DNA from: JANNFX01 sp040080075
Lineage (GTDB): Bacteria > Pseudomonadota > Alphaproteobacteria > Rhizobiales > Hyphomicrobiaceae
NCBI GenBank assembly: GCA_040080075.1
Contig: JBEBJD010000053.1
Coordinates: 1 to 21,996 of the forward strand
DNA: 21,996 nucleotides
Direction of reading: 5' to 3'
Below are positions 6,980 through 13,883 of this stretch, piece by piece (the stretch's first letter is position 1; the number at the start of each line of letters is the position of its first letter). The translations under genes and the position numbers were made by a program. The notes under the pieces are model-generated. The model made no database searches and was not told the origin of the DNA. It worked only from the letters and a program-made list of their open reading frames with translations.

Positions 6980-7207
6980 GCTGTTGGCAACAGCCGGTGC
7001 CGGTTCTGACCAACGTTTTGGCTAGTACTTGTTTTTGGCCGCCGGACCCGCAGCGAAAAACCGTTTTCCCCATTTTGTTGGAACCGTATCGCTCCGGCGG
7101 TGTTCAGCAATCAACACGATGCCGTTACCCATTGATATTAAATGAATTGTGACTGGATTTAGGCAGATTCAATCACCAACTGATGTCCATTGAGAAGAGT
7201 GTTGAGT

Positions 7208-7885
7208 ATGCCAAACGCTGTCGAGCTACTGGATCGCAAGTGCCAAAGCCCTGCCGCACGGACTTCTGACCGGGCAACTGGTTCGGTTGACCGTCGATGG
7301 GACTATGTTGCCAAGGGCAAACCGGTATTCCAGCCGGGAGAGCCTCGCCGCCTCTATCGCATTGAAAGCGGCGCTGTCTGCCACTTCAGCCAATGGGCTG
7401 GCGCTCGTTTCGAGATTATCGAATGTGCCTTTGCCGGAGACATCATCGGGCTGGGATATTTATCAACGCACTCCAGCATCGCGACCGCCATGGCCGATAC
7501 GATGGTCAGCATCGTGACGCCAGAGGAATTCGAACAGTCACTTCGCGGCGATGATCACTTGGCCTTCAGGCTCGCCGGTGCTGGTGAACGTGAATTCGAC
7601 TATTTGCGGAATAAATCACTACAGGCGGCCCTGTTGCCGCCACTTCAACGCGTTGCGCATTTTCTGTTAGCGATTGCCAACATCAACGGCACTGAAGGAT
7701 GCGAGGGCAGGGTCATTGTGGATGATGTCACTTCTGGTTTCGTCGCGCGCCAGCTGCATATGACCATCGATACCATGACGATGGCGCTGCTAAGTCTCCG
7801 TCAGAGCGGTTTAATAGACGTAACCGCGAAAGGGCTGCATATCGTTGACGTTGCTGGAATGGAGGCGGTGGCTGCCAGTGCTTAG
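7208..7885 (+). CDS. Crp/Fnr-family transcriptional regulator
   Basis: This is a 225-aa regulator. A cyclic-nucleotide-binding-like beta barrel lies at about residues 30-125 (FQPGEPRRLYRIESGAVCHF, then FAGDIIGLGYLS). A dimerisation helix around ALLPPLQRVAHFLLAI is followed by a winged helix at about 165-215 (TSGFVARQLHMTIDTMTMAL, LRQSGLIDV). It resembles FixK-type members in layout. The few cysteines do not form an FNR iron-sulfur cluster pattern, and the cAMP pocket signature of true Crp is not evident, so the effector is unknown. A TTG at 7190 extends the frame, but the ATG at 7208 is preferred. The gene is divergent from sbp, so it may control the sulfate operon, itself, or neither. Its stop codon lies inside a palindromic repeat. 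Confidence 0.85.
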   Translation: MPNAVELLDRKCQSPAARTSDRATGSVDRRWDYVAKGKPVFQPGEPRRLYRIESGAVCHFSQWAGARFEIIECAFAGDIIGLGYLSTHSSIATAMADTMVSIVTPEEFEQSLRGDDHLAFRLAGAGEREFDYLRNKSLQAALLPPLQRVAHFLLAIANINGTEGCEGRVIVDDVTSGFVARQLHMTIDTMTMALLSLRQSGLIDVTAKGLHIVDVAGMEAVAASA

Positions 7886-7946
7886 AGCCTGATCGTTTGA
7901 GATGCGAGCACTTCATGCGAGCATCGAGAACGTAAATCAGACTCTA
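7883..7946. repeat. palindromic intergenic element (Rhizobiales-style), possible terminator
   Basis: Outer arms TAGAGCCTGAT (7883-7893) and ATCAGACTCTA (7936-7946) pair except for one central mismatch. Further stems CGTT/AACG (7894-7897 with 7929-7932) and GATGC/GCATC (7901-7905 with 7921-7925) nest inside, and an 8-bp direct repeat TGCGAGCA occurs at 7903 and 7916. The TAGAG...CTCTAAAAC frame is like short palindromic repeats scattered through Hyphomicrobiales genomes (from memory, not searched). The left arm contains the stop codon of the Crp-type gene, so the hairpin may also end that transcript. The flanking 7947-8032 shows no gene. Confidence 0.5.
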
Positions 7947-8032
7947 AAACAACCGGTTGAGACGCACGTCAGCACCATAGACTTGCCGTTCCATCAAGAG
8001 CGAACGTGCTCTAATGTTCTGTCGGGTTGGAT

Positions 8033-8692
8033 ATGTGCAATCTCTACTCCATGACAAGTAGCCGCGACGAAGTACGTCGCTGGATGGGCGTCGCTGACAA
8101 CCGGACCACCAACTTTAAGCCCATGACTGCTATCTTTCCCGGTTTCGATGCGCCGGTCATTCGCCAGGCCAAAGACGGCGCGCGTGAACTGGTGGTGATG
8201 AGTTGGGGATTCGTGCTGCTGCAAGAGGGCAAAGCGCCCAAGCGCGTCACCAACGTGCGCGATGACACGATCCTCACCAGCAGCTTTTGGAAGAGTTCGT
8301 TCGCGGAGCGGCGGTGTTTGGTGCCCGCGTCGTCGTATTGCGAACCAAAGGGCGAGAAGCCGGCCGTTTGGCATTGGTTTGCGCTGAAGGGGAGTGGCGA
8401 GCGCCCGCTGTTTGCTTTCCCAGGTATTTGGCGGAACTATACGGGGCCAATGAAGAAGGATGGCAATAAGATCTCACTCGACGTATATGCGTTTATGACC
8501 ACCGGACCAAACGAGCTGACAGCAAGCATCAACCCAGAGCGGATGCCAGTCCTGCTGACTCGTGCGGAAGATTTTGAGACGTGGCTCAACGGCTCGGCCA
8601 AAGATGCATTCGCACTGGCGCGGCGGCTTCCGGCCGAATTCATGCGCATTGTCCAGTCCGGCAGCGAACGAAAAGATATCTTCATTGCCTAA
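8033..8692 (+). CDS. SRAP-domain protein (YedK/HMCES family), abasic-site shield
   Basis: This is a 219-aa SOS-response-associated protein that forms a covalent crosslink to abasic sites in single-stranded DNA. The start is set by chemistry: the family nucleophile is Cys2, exposed after Met removal, so the ATG at 8033 (MCNLYSMT) is right and an in-frame TTG at 8027 is not. The conserved Asn is N74 (in NVRDDT) and Glu is E104 (in SYCEPKG), matching N75 and E105 of E. coli YedK. The family His, usually in IHP..MP, is replaced here by Asn: SINPERMPVLL, N167. This is unusual, because that His assists ring opening or release. Length and other motifs (MSWGF, LVPASSYCE) are normal. A small membrane-protein gene follows after a short gap. 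Confidence 0.92.
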   Translation: MCNLYSMTSSRDEVRRWMGVADNRTTNFKPMTAIFPGFDAPVIRQAKDGARELVVMSWGFVLLQEGKAPKRVTNVRDDTILTSSFWKSSFAERRCLVPASSYCEPKGEKPAVWHWFALKGSGERPLFAFPGIWRNYTGPMKKDGNKISLDVYAFMTTGPNELTASINPERMPVLLTRAEDFETWLNGSAKDAFALARRLPAEFMRIVQSGSERKDIFIA

Positions 8693-8710
8693 CCAAAGGA
8701 TATGGCTATC

Positions 8711-8917
8711 ATGATCGTCATCTATCGCAACGGTGTGCCGGTCGTCGTAACCGGGTGGCGCGCTTGGCTCATCATGTTTGCCGGTGCGCTCGCATTTACC
8801 GTCATCGCGGGCCTCATTCTCGGGTTGGCGCTTACCGTGTGGACGGTGATGCTATTTGCACTGCCGGTGATGGTGGTGTTCGGCCTGGTCGCTACTTGGC
8901 TCCAGTCGCGGCAGTGA
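8711..8917 (+). CDS. small two-helix membrane protein (unrecognised)
   Basis: A 68-aa protein begins MIVIYRNGVPVVVTGW and has two hydrophobic segments at about residues 16-38 and 40-62, with a short basic tail (LQSRQ). AAGGA lies ten bases before the ATG at 8711; an alternative ATG at 8702 has the same site only one base away, so the later start is preferred. It follows the SRAP gene by 18 bases and is probably co-transcribed. No catalytic motif is visible, and I do not recognise a family. The following 8918-9036 shows no gene. Confidence 0.7.
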   Translation: MIVIYRNGVPVVVTGWRAWLIMFAGALAFTVIAGLILGLALTVWTVMLFALPVMVVFGLVATWLQSRQ

Positions 8918-9036
8918 TGAGGGTACATCTCATTGTATTTTCATTCTGATTTTCCGTGACCAACGCACAGGAGAAGTACGCTCAGGTAAATGAAGAGTAT
9001 TGACCAAAGCCGAAGTAAGTGATTGAGGGTCACTTC

Positions 9037-9207
9037 ATGACTCTCGAAGAATACATCGCTGCGATTCACGGACTAGCCGCCAACGACGGCGTGGCGGCAC
9101 AGGAAAGCTATTGGACGCCGGGGGTTTGGCGTGGGAAGTTCGAGAATGGACTCTCCCCTTCGGACGCTTGGGATCAGGTCAGGCATCCGGCGCTGAGTGC
9201 GCTCTGA
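9037..9207 (+). CDS. 56-aa hypothetical protein
   Basis: This is a short ORF MTLEEYIAAIHGLAANDGVA ending in RHPALSAL. It has a clean SD-like GAGGG seven bases before the ATG and codon use like its neighbours. An in-frame GTG at 9019 would add six residues but leave no ribosome site. Three tryptophans (YWTPGVWRGKF, DAWDQ) and an acidic helical N-terminus suggest a folded small protein. I do not recognise a family. It lies 145 bases before the sigma-54-like promoter of the guanidine operon and is probably not part of that operon. Confidence 0.55.
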   Translation: MTLEEYIAAIHGLAANDGVAAQESYWTPGVWRGKFENGLSPSDAWDQVRHPALSAL

Positions 9208-9263
9208 TTTGCCGAAGGTCTCATGATGGCCGCTGGGCAAACGAGCGCGTGGCCGGATGACCT

Positions 9264-9278
9264 GCACAATAGTTGCGC
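9264..9278 (+). promoter_or_regulatory. possible NtrC enhancer site
   Basis: GCAC (9264-9267), seven bases, then GCGC (9275-9278) match the NtrC dyad GCAC-N7-GTGC with one mismatch. It lies about 75-90 bases upstream of the sigma-54-like promoter, the usual enhancer distance. A weaker partner, GCAC-N7-GCAG, sits at 9296-9310. NtrC control of a nitrogen-scavenging operon is plausible, but this is short and degenerate. Confidence 0.35.
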
Positions 9279-9351
9279 GACCGGCTAAAAAAACAGCACC
9301 ATGGGAGCAGGACAACTGAAAAAGTCCGCGTAATTGCTGGTGTTCTGGATC

Positions 9352-9367
9352 TGGCACGGCACGTGCA
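9352..9367 (+). promoter_or_regulatory. sigma-54 (RpoN) promoter of the guanidine operon
   Basis: TGGCACG (9352-9358), four bases, then GTGCA (9363-9367) match the RpoN consensus TGGCACG-N4-TTGCW with one mismatch. The invariant GG (9353) and GC (9365) have the required 10-base gap. Transcription would begin near 9378, about ten bases before the riboswitch aptamer, just where a riboswitch promoter should lie. Confidence 0.7.
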
Positions 9368-9387
9368 ATCTCTCGTCGTCATAACGC

Positions 9388-9498
9388 CTCTAGGGTTCCG
9401 GCTGCAACGCCACGCTTGCAGTGCCAGGTCCGAGAGAGGCTCTCCCGTCTCACACATACGAGGCGGAGCCACGGCGGGATAAAAGCCCGGGAGACCTA
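9388..9498 (+). promoter_or_regulatory. guanidine-I (ykkC) riboswitch aptamer
   Basis: The conserved blocks of the ykkC/guanidine-I class are present in order: TCTAGGGTTCCG (9388-9399 region), GGTCCGAGAG (9428-9437) and ACGGCGGGATAAAAGCCCGG (9471-9490), then GAGA. The stems fit: TGCAA/TTGCA (9403-9407 with 9416-9420), GGCTC/GAGCC (9438-9442 with 9466-9470) with CCGTCT/AGGCGG nested inside, and a closing TAGG/CCTA (9391-9394 with 9495-9498). This class binds free guanidinium and turns on the genes below it. It is the key evidence that the operon acts on guanidine rather than urea. Confidence 0.95.
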
Positions 9499-9511
9499 TA
9501 CCGCGCAGGAC

Positions 9512-9630
9512 GCTTCGGCTCTTGAACGGAAGGCCTCTCCTGTGCGATCCGTGCGAAGTTGGCCTTCTCATCATCAAGCCGAAGCCCCCGCGGCCCACTT
9601 TGAAAGTGTGGTCAACATGAGGGGACTTCG
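9512..9630 (+). promoter_or_regulatory. candidate expression platform of the guanidine riboswitch
   Basis: After the aptamer GCTTCGGCT (9512-9520) pairs perfectly with AGCCGAAGC (9577-9585), enclosing GGAAGGCC/GGCCTTCT (9528-9535 with 9561-9568). The same 3' arm, CGAAGCCCC (9580-9588), is also complementary to the ribosome site and spacer GGGGACTTCG (9621-9630) of the first gene: nine pairs with one bulged A. The hairpin would thus free the ribosome site, and its loss would mask it. No T run is present, so translational control is more likely than termination. Confidence 0.55.
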
Positions 9631-10704
9631 ATGAAACGATATTCACGCCAAATTCTAAGAGGCGCTGTTGGACTTGCCGCCATTGCCAGCTTGGTGCTTG
9701 CAACCGCTTCGCCAGCAAGCGCAGAAGCGAAGAAAAACTTCAAGGTTGCCTGGTCGATTTATGTCGGCTGGATGCCTTGGGGCTACGCATCTGATTCTGG
9801 TATCGTCAAGAAGTGGGCCGATAAATACGGCATCACCATTGAAGTCAAACAGTTCAACGACTATGTGGAATCGATCAATCAATATACGGCGGGTGCCTTC
9901 GATGCAGTGACCGTGACCAACATGGACGCGCTGTCAATCCCCGCTGCAGGCGGCGTAGATACGACGGCCGTAATCGTTGGTGACTTCTCAAACGGCAACG
10001 ACGCGGTCATCCTAAAGGGCAAGGACAAACTGGCGGACATCAAGGGCCAGAACGTCAACCTTGTCGAGTTCTCCGTCTCGCACTACCTGCTGGCGCGCGC
10101 GCTCGAGTCGGTCAAGCTCGAAGAGAAGGACTTGAAGGTCGTCAACACCTCCGATGCCGATATGGCAGCGGCCTACAAGACGGCAGATGTAACAGCTGTC
10201 GCAACATGGAAACCCATTGTCTCGACGATCTTAGAAGCTCCTGACGCCAAGATGGTGTTCGATAGCTCGCAGATACCCGGCGAAATCATCGACTTGATGG
10301 TCGCCAACACAGCCGTCGTGAAAGACAACCCGGACTTTGGCAAGGCACTCGCTGGCATCTGGTATGACACCATGGTTGCGCTCGGTAAAGAACCGGCCGC
10401 CAAGGAACAGATGGCCAAGGCCTCGGGCACAGACGTCAAAGGGTTTGACGAGCAATTGGCAACCACAAAGTTGTTTGCGGCGCCAAAGGACGCACTCGCC
10501 TTTGCTACGAGTGCCGATTTGAAGGCCACAACAGAAAAGGTTTCCAAGTTCCTATTCGATAAAGCGCTTCTGGGCAAAGACGCAAAAACAGCCGGCGCTA
10601 TCGGCGTCGAGTTCCCCGACAAGAGCGTGTTTGGCGAAAGCGGCAACGTGAAACTGCGCTACGACGCTACCTTCATGCAGGCGGCAGCCGACGGCAAACT
10701 TTAG
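9631..10704 (+). CDS. ABC transporter substrate-binding protein, guanidine/urea-carboxylase-locus type
   Basis: This is a 357-aa periplasmic binding protein of the NrtA/SsuA-like class seen next to urea-carboxylase-type operons. It has a signal peptide (RQILRGAVGLAAIASLVLA, cleavage probably after SPASA). The mature part opens with KVAWSIYVGWMPWGYASDSG and continues with VTVTNMDALSIPAAGGVDTT, the family's ligand-pocket region. GAGGGG with a nine-base spacing precedes the ATG, and that site is the apparent target of the riboswitch. Databases often call this family putative urea-binding. The guanidine-I riboswitch upstream argues that guanidine is the real ligand here. It is the first gene of the operon, followed by its permease after 26 bases. 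Confidence 0.9.
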   Translation: MKRYSRQILRGAVGLAAIASLVLATASPASAEAKKNFKVAWSIYVGWMPWGYASDSGIVKKWADKYGITIEVKQFNDYVESINQYTAGAFDAVTVTNMDALSIPAAGGVDTTAVIVGDFSNGNDAVILKGKDKLADIKGQNVNLVEFSVSHYLLARALESVKLEEKDLKVVNTSDADMAAAYKTADVTAVATWKPIVSTILEAPDAKMVFDSSQIPGEIIDLMVANTAVVKDNPDFGKALAGIWYDTMVALGKEPAAKEQMAKASGTDVKGFDEQLATTKLFAAPKDALAFATSADLKATTEKVSKFLFDKALLGKDAKTAGAIGVEFPDKSVFGESGNVKLRYDATFMQAAADGKL

Positions 10705-10730
10705 GCGCCGGCACGGCAACACGGCAGGGC

Positions 10731-11552
10731 ATGATGCGCGCGATCAACCTAAAACCAGACATGACATGGCGGATCGCGCTCGCGTGCCTGCCGTTTGCCC
10801 TGTTGCTGCTCGGCTACGTGAGCAGTTCGAGCATGCGGCTGGCGATGAATCCAAACGATAAACTGCTGCCAAGCTTTCATGCGATGGGGGAGGCGCTCTC
10901 GCAGTATGCGCTTCATCCAGATCAGCGAACCGGCGTCTACCTAATGTGGGCTGACACGGCGGCGAGTCTGGTGCGTCTGCTTTCGGCGCTCGCGATCTCC
11001 ACTCTGATTGCTCTTGTAGCCGGCATTGTAATCGGTCTCTTGCCGCTGGCGCGAGCAACCTTTGGGCCCGTCGTAGCTGTGGCCTCCATGGTGCCGCCAC
11101 TCGCGCTGCTGCCGATACTGTTCATTATAATGGGCTTGGGTGAGGCCTCAAAAATAGCGCTCATCGTTATCGGCACTTCACTCAAGCTCATCCGCGATCT
11201 CGTCCTGCGTGTGCAGGAAATTCCGCGCGAGCAGATAATCAAGGCGCAAACTCTGGGGGCATCATCCTGGCAGATCGCGACCCGCGTGGTGCTGCCGCAA
11301 ATGCTTCCACGCCTCATCGATGCCGTGCGGCTCGAAATCGGACCCGCATGGCTATTCCTGATCGCTGCTGAAGCCATCGCAGCCGATTCTGGCCTTGGCT
11401 ATCGGATCTTTCTGGTGCGCAGATATCTGTCGATGGACGTGATCATTCCGTATGTCATGTGGATTACGCTGCTGGCATTCATCATGGATGTGTCGCTGCG
11501 GGTCTTGCAGCGCAAAGCGTTCCCTTGGTTCGAGCAAGCGAGGGCAGCATGA
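10731..11552 (+). CDS. ABC transporter permease (guanidine importer)
   Basis: This is a 273-aa inner-membrane permease of the NrtB/SsuC type. About six hydrophobic segments are visible, starting WRIALACLPFALLLLGYV, then LLSALAISTLIALVAGIVIG and LLPILFIIMGLGEASKIALI. The ATPase-docking EAA-like loop is IPREQIIKAQTLGASSWQIA, followed by GPAWLFLIAAEAIAADSGLG, a hallmark of this class. Two ATGs stand together at 10731 and 10734, with AGGG just upstream. The stop overlaps the ATPase start as ATGA, so the subunits are made together. The substrate follows from the operon (guanidine), not from the permease itself. Confidence 0.9.
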   Translation: MMRAINLKPDMTWRIALACLPFALLLLGYVSSSSMRLAMNPNDKLLPSFHAMGEALSQYALHPDQRTGVYLMWADTAASLVRLLSALAISTLIALVAGIVIGLLPLARATFGPVVAVASMVPPLALLPILFIIMGLGEASKIALIVIGTSLKLIRDLVLRVQEIPREQIIKAQTLGASSWQIATRVVLPQMLPRLIDAVRLEIGPAWLFLIAAEAIAADSGLGYRIFLVRRYLSMDVIIPYVMWITLLAFIMDVSLRVLQRKAFPWFEQARAA

Positions 11553-12388
11553 CCGCCATCATCTTTGACAAGGTCTGGAAGGAGTATGGCGATCACGTGG
11601 TTCTCGAGCGCATCAGTCTCGAAATAGCGCCGCGCTCGTTTGTTTCTTTAGTCGGCCCATCGGGCTGCGGCAAGACTACGTTTCTCCGCATGCTGCTTGG
11701 TGATGATGTACCGACGAGCGGCCAGATCTTGCTCGATGGAGTGCCATTGAAAGCCGAACCCGACGCCGATCGCGGTGTCGTGTTTCAGCGCTATTCTGTG
11801 TTTCCGCATCTCACTGTACTGGGCAACGTGCTTATTGGGCGTGAATTCGAGAGGGCGCGGCTACTCGGGAGATTGCGTGGCGAAAAGCGCCGCATAGCGC
11901 TCAATGAAGCCGAAGTGTTGCTCAACGCAGTTGGTCTTAACGGCCACGAAAGTAAGTATCCCGCAGCATTGTCTGGCGGTATGCAGCAGCGCTTGGCACT
12001 CGCGCAGGCACTAATTAGAAAGCCAAAAATTCTCCTTCTGGACGAACCTTTCGGAGCGCTCGATCCCGGTATCCGCTCCGGTATCCATACGGTCATTAGA
12101 CAGTTGTGGAACGAAAGCGATCTGACCGTCGTGATGGTCACGCATGATTTGAGCGAGGCCTTCCGGCTCGGCACACGCGTCATTGCTTTCGACCGGCCGC
12201 GTAACCGGCCCGAAGAGCAAGAGCGTTACGGTGCCACGCTCAACGATGTCTTTGCGCAGGACGGCGCTGGATCTGCCGCGATGGGAGCCACCATCACACG
12301 CGATCTGGAAGTGTGGCCGCGTAAGGTTGCCGGAGCGGCAGAGCCGAGTGGACAAGCAATGGGCGCGCTTGCAGGTCCTGGGCCATAG
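11549..12388 (+). CDS. ABC transporter ATP-binding protein (guanidine importer)
   Basis: This is a 279-aa cytoplasmic ATPase of the NrtD/SsuB class. Walker A is GPSGCGKTT at about residues 36-44, the Q-loop is VVFQRYSVFPHLTV, the signature is LSGGMQQRLALAQAL, Walker B is ILLLDEPFGALD and the switch His is in VMVTHDLSEA. The ATG at 11549 overlaps the permease stop (ATGA), which decides the start; the frame is open further upstream only because it runs through the permease gene. About 30 C-terminal residues rich in Gly, Ala and Pro (from KVAGAAEPSG) follow the domain. A 108-base gap separates it from UAAP1. Confidence 0.92.
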   Translation: MTAIIFDKVWKEYGDHVVLERISLEIAPRSFVSLVGPSGCGKTTFLRMLLGDDVPTSGQILLDGVPLKAEPDADRGVVFQRYSVFPHLTVLGNVLIGREFERARLLGRLRGEKRRIALNEAEVLLNAVGLNGHESKYPAALSGGMQQRLALAQALIRKPKILLLDEPFGALDPGIRSGIHTVIRQLWNESDLTVVMVTHDLSEAFRLGTRVIAFDRPRNRPEEQERYGATLNDVFAQDGAGSAAMGATITRDLEVWPRKVAGAAEPSGQAMGALAGPGP

Positions 12389-12389
12389 C

Positions 12390-12497
12390 ATGATCGAAAC
12401 ACCGCCAGGGACGGCCCTGCGCGGCTTCTTTCTCGACCGGGACGGCCCGGACACATCAGTGACAGGCGTTCGCGCCCGCCAGAGAGGAGAGACTTGA
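12390..12497 (+). CDS. possible 35-aa ORF between the ATPase and UAAP1
   Basis: A short frame MIETPPGTALRGFFLDRDGP ends exactly on the UAAP1 start as TGATG, with no gap to the ATPase gene. That coupling is the only support. The ribosome site is poor and the frame is also the tail of a longer open frame lying over the ATPase 3' end. It may be a translational-coupling peptide or chance; I do not recognise it. Confidence 0.2.
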   Translation: MIETPPGTALRGFFLDRDGPDTSVTGVRARQRGET

Positions 12498-13216
12498 TGA
12501 ATGATCTGATTTACGCAGACACATTGCCAGGAGGCAAACATTGGTCGCTCATCGTACGGCGCAACAACCGGCTTCAGCTCACGGATATCGAGGGTGGCGC
12601 CAACGTTGGTATGCTGTTCTACAATCCGGTCAATTTATTCGAACGCTACAATATGCCCGACACACTGAAGGGACAGCACACCTTCAAGCTCGCGAAAGGC
12701 CACTGTCTCTACTCCGATATGGGGCGCGTGTTCTGCTCGATTGCCGAGGACACTACGGGCTGGCACGACACGGTATGCGGCAACACCAATCGGGACATGG
12801 TCGCATCACGCTGGGGTGCAACCAGCTACCAAACACACCGCAATGATTGGCAGCAGAACGGCTTCGATAGTTTCCTCATCGAAGCCGGCAAGTACGGCAT
12901 GGGCCGGCGCGACCTCGCCGCTAACGTCAATTGGTTTAGCAAAGTAGCCATTGATGAGAGTGGCACCATGCATTTCGACCCCGCGGGATCGCTCGCAGGC
13001 GCACACATCGAGCTGCGCTTCGAGATGGATACGCTGATCCTGCTGCACACCTGTCCGCATCCGCTCAATCCCGCCCCTACTTATCCCCGCAAGCCAGTGC
13101 GCTATGGCATCCTGGAAGGAGACCAGCCTTCAGATAGCGATGCGTGCCGCCGTTCGGCGGCAGAAAACAGTCGCGCTTTCGAGAATAACCGCCTCTTCCA
13201 TGCGGGGTGCTGCTGA
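12497..13216 (+). CDS. urea amidolyase-associated protein UAAP1 (DUF1989), carboxyguanidine deiminase subunit
   Basis: This is a 239-aa DUF1989 protein. It carries the family pattern LPGGKHWSLIVRRNNRLQLT, then GGANVGMLFYNP, ERYNMPDTLKGQHTF, LYSDMGRVFCS, GWHDTVCG and the closing CPHPLNPAPTYP. Work on guanidine-utilising bacteria showed that two DUF1989 proteins next to guanidine carboxylase form the heteromeric carboxyguanidine deiminase CgdAB, which turns carboxyguanidine into allophanate and ammonia. The Cys and His positions CSI.., GWHDT and CG are likely metal or catalytic sites (inference). The ATG at 12497 has GGAG upstream. A TTG directly before it is in frame but poorer. About 30 residues after the domain (ACRRSAAENSRAFENN onward) are unusual. 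The stop shares one base with UAAP2. Confidence 0.9.
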   Translation: MNDLIYADTLPGGKHWSLIVRRNNRLQLTDIEGGANVGMLFYNPVNLFERYNMPDTLKGQHTFKLAKGHCLYSDMGRVFCSIAEDTTGWHDTVCGNTNRDMVASRWGATSYQTHRNDWQQNGFDSFLIEAGKYGMGRRDLAANVNWFSKVAIDESGTMHFDPAGSLAGAHIELRFEMDTLILLHTCPHPLNPAPTYPRKPVRYGILEGDQPSDSDACRRSAAENSRAFENNRLFHAGCC

Positions 13217-13878
13217 TGGGCACCGCTCCGGCAATCATGGAAAGCCAGCGCATGCCCGGCACGGCCGCCTATCGCGCGTTGGTGAACGCTGGCGATTACT
13301 GGATGCACGAGGTCAGACAAGGCGAGACGCTTCGCATTGTCGATGTCGAGGGCAATCAAGCTGCCGATACGCTGTTCTTTAACGCTGACAATCCGTCCGA
13401 GCGCTATTCAGCCTGCGACACCTTGCGCGAGCAAGGCAACGTTTTCATAGGTGTTGGAACTGTCATCAGGTCGGATCTGTGCCGGCCAATGCTAACCGTT
13501 ACGGCCGACACGGTAGGCCGCCACGACACTCTGGGTGGCGCGTGTGCTACCGAAAGCAACACCGTCAGATACGCACTTGAAAAGAAGACGATGCATGCCT
13601 GCCGCGACAGCTACCTGTTGGCGTTGGCTGAAAACGGGAAATACGGGCTTTCGAAGCGCGACATTGCCCACAACATCAATTTCTTCATGAATGTTCCCGT
13701 CACGCCCGAGGGCGGGTTGTGGTTCGCCGATGGCGTATCGGGCCCAGGGAAGTACGTCGAGATGCGTGCGGATATGAACGTCATCGTTCTCATTTCCAAC
13801 TGCCCCCAGCTCAATAACCCGTGCAACGATTACAACCCGACCCCGATTGAAGTGTTGCTCTGGTCAGAAGGGGAGTGA
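13216..13878 (+). CDS. urea amidolyase-associated protein UAAP2 (DUF1989), carboxyguanidine deiminase subunit
   Basis: This is a 220-aa DUF1989 partner of UAAP1. It shows the UAAP2 sequence pattern GETLRIVDVEGNQAADTLFF, NPSERYSACDTLREQGNVF, GRHDTLGGACATESNTVRY, SKRDIAHNINFFMNVPVTP and ISNCPQLNNPCNDYNPTPI. It should join UAAP1 in the CgdAB-type deiminase that processes the unstable carboxylase product. The ATG at 13216 overlaps the UAAP1 stop (TGATG) and has GGGG eight bases upstream. A GTG at 13207 is in frame but inside UAAP1. The carboxylase ATG follows after five bases. The conserved HDT, Cys and NCPQ positions probably form the active site (inference). Confidence 0.92.
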   Translation: MGTAPAIMESQRMPGTAAYRALVNAGDYWMHEVRQGETLRIVDVEGNQAADTLFFNADNPSERYSACDTLREQGNVFIGVGTVIRSDLCRPMLTVTADTVGRHDTLGGACATESNTVRYALEKKTMHACRDSYLLALAENGKYGLSKRDIAHNINFFMNVPVTPEGGLWFADGVSGPGKYVEMRADMNVIVLISNCPQLNNPCNDYNPTPIEVLLWSEGE

Positions 13879-13883
13879 CGCTT

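Noticed and set aside
6928..7152. 74-codon plus-strand frame in the sbp-Crp gap
   Set aside because: No ribosome site, unlikely amino-acid mix (many Pro, Cys and Trp) and it lies across the inverted repeat; treated as chance.
8000..8032. GAAC...GTTC pieces upstream of the SRAP gene that look like a LexA box
   Set aside because: The spacing (ten bases) fits neither the alphaproteobacterial GTTC-N7-GTTC nor the GAAC-N4-GTTC pattern.
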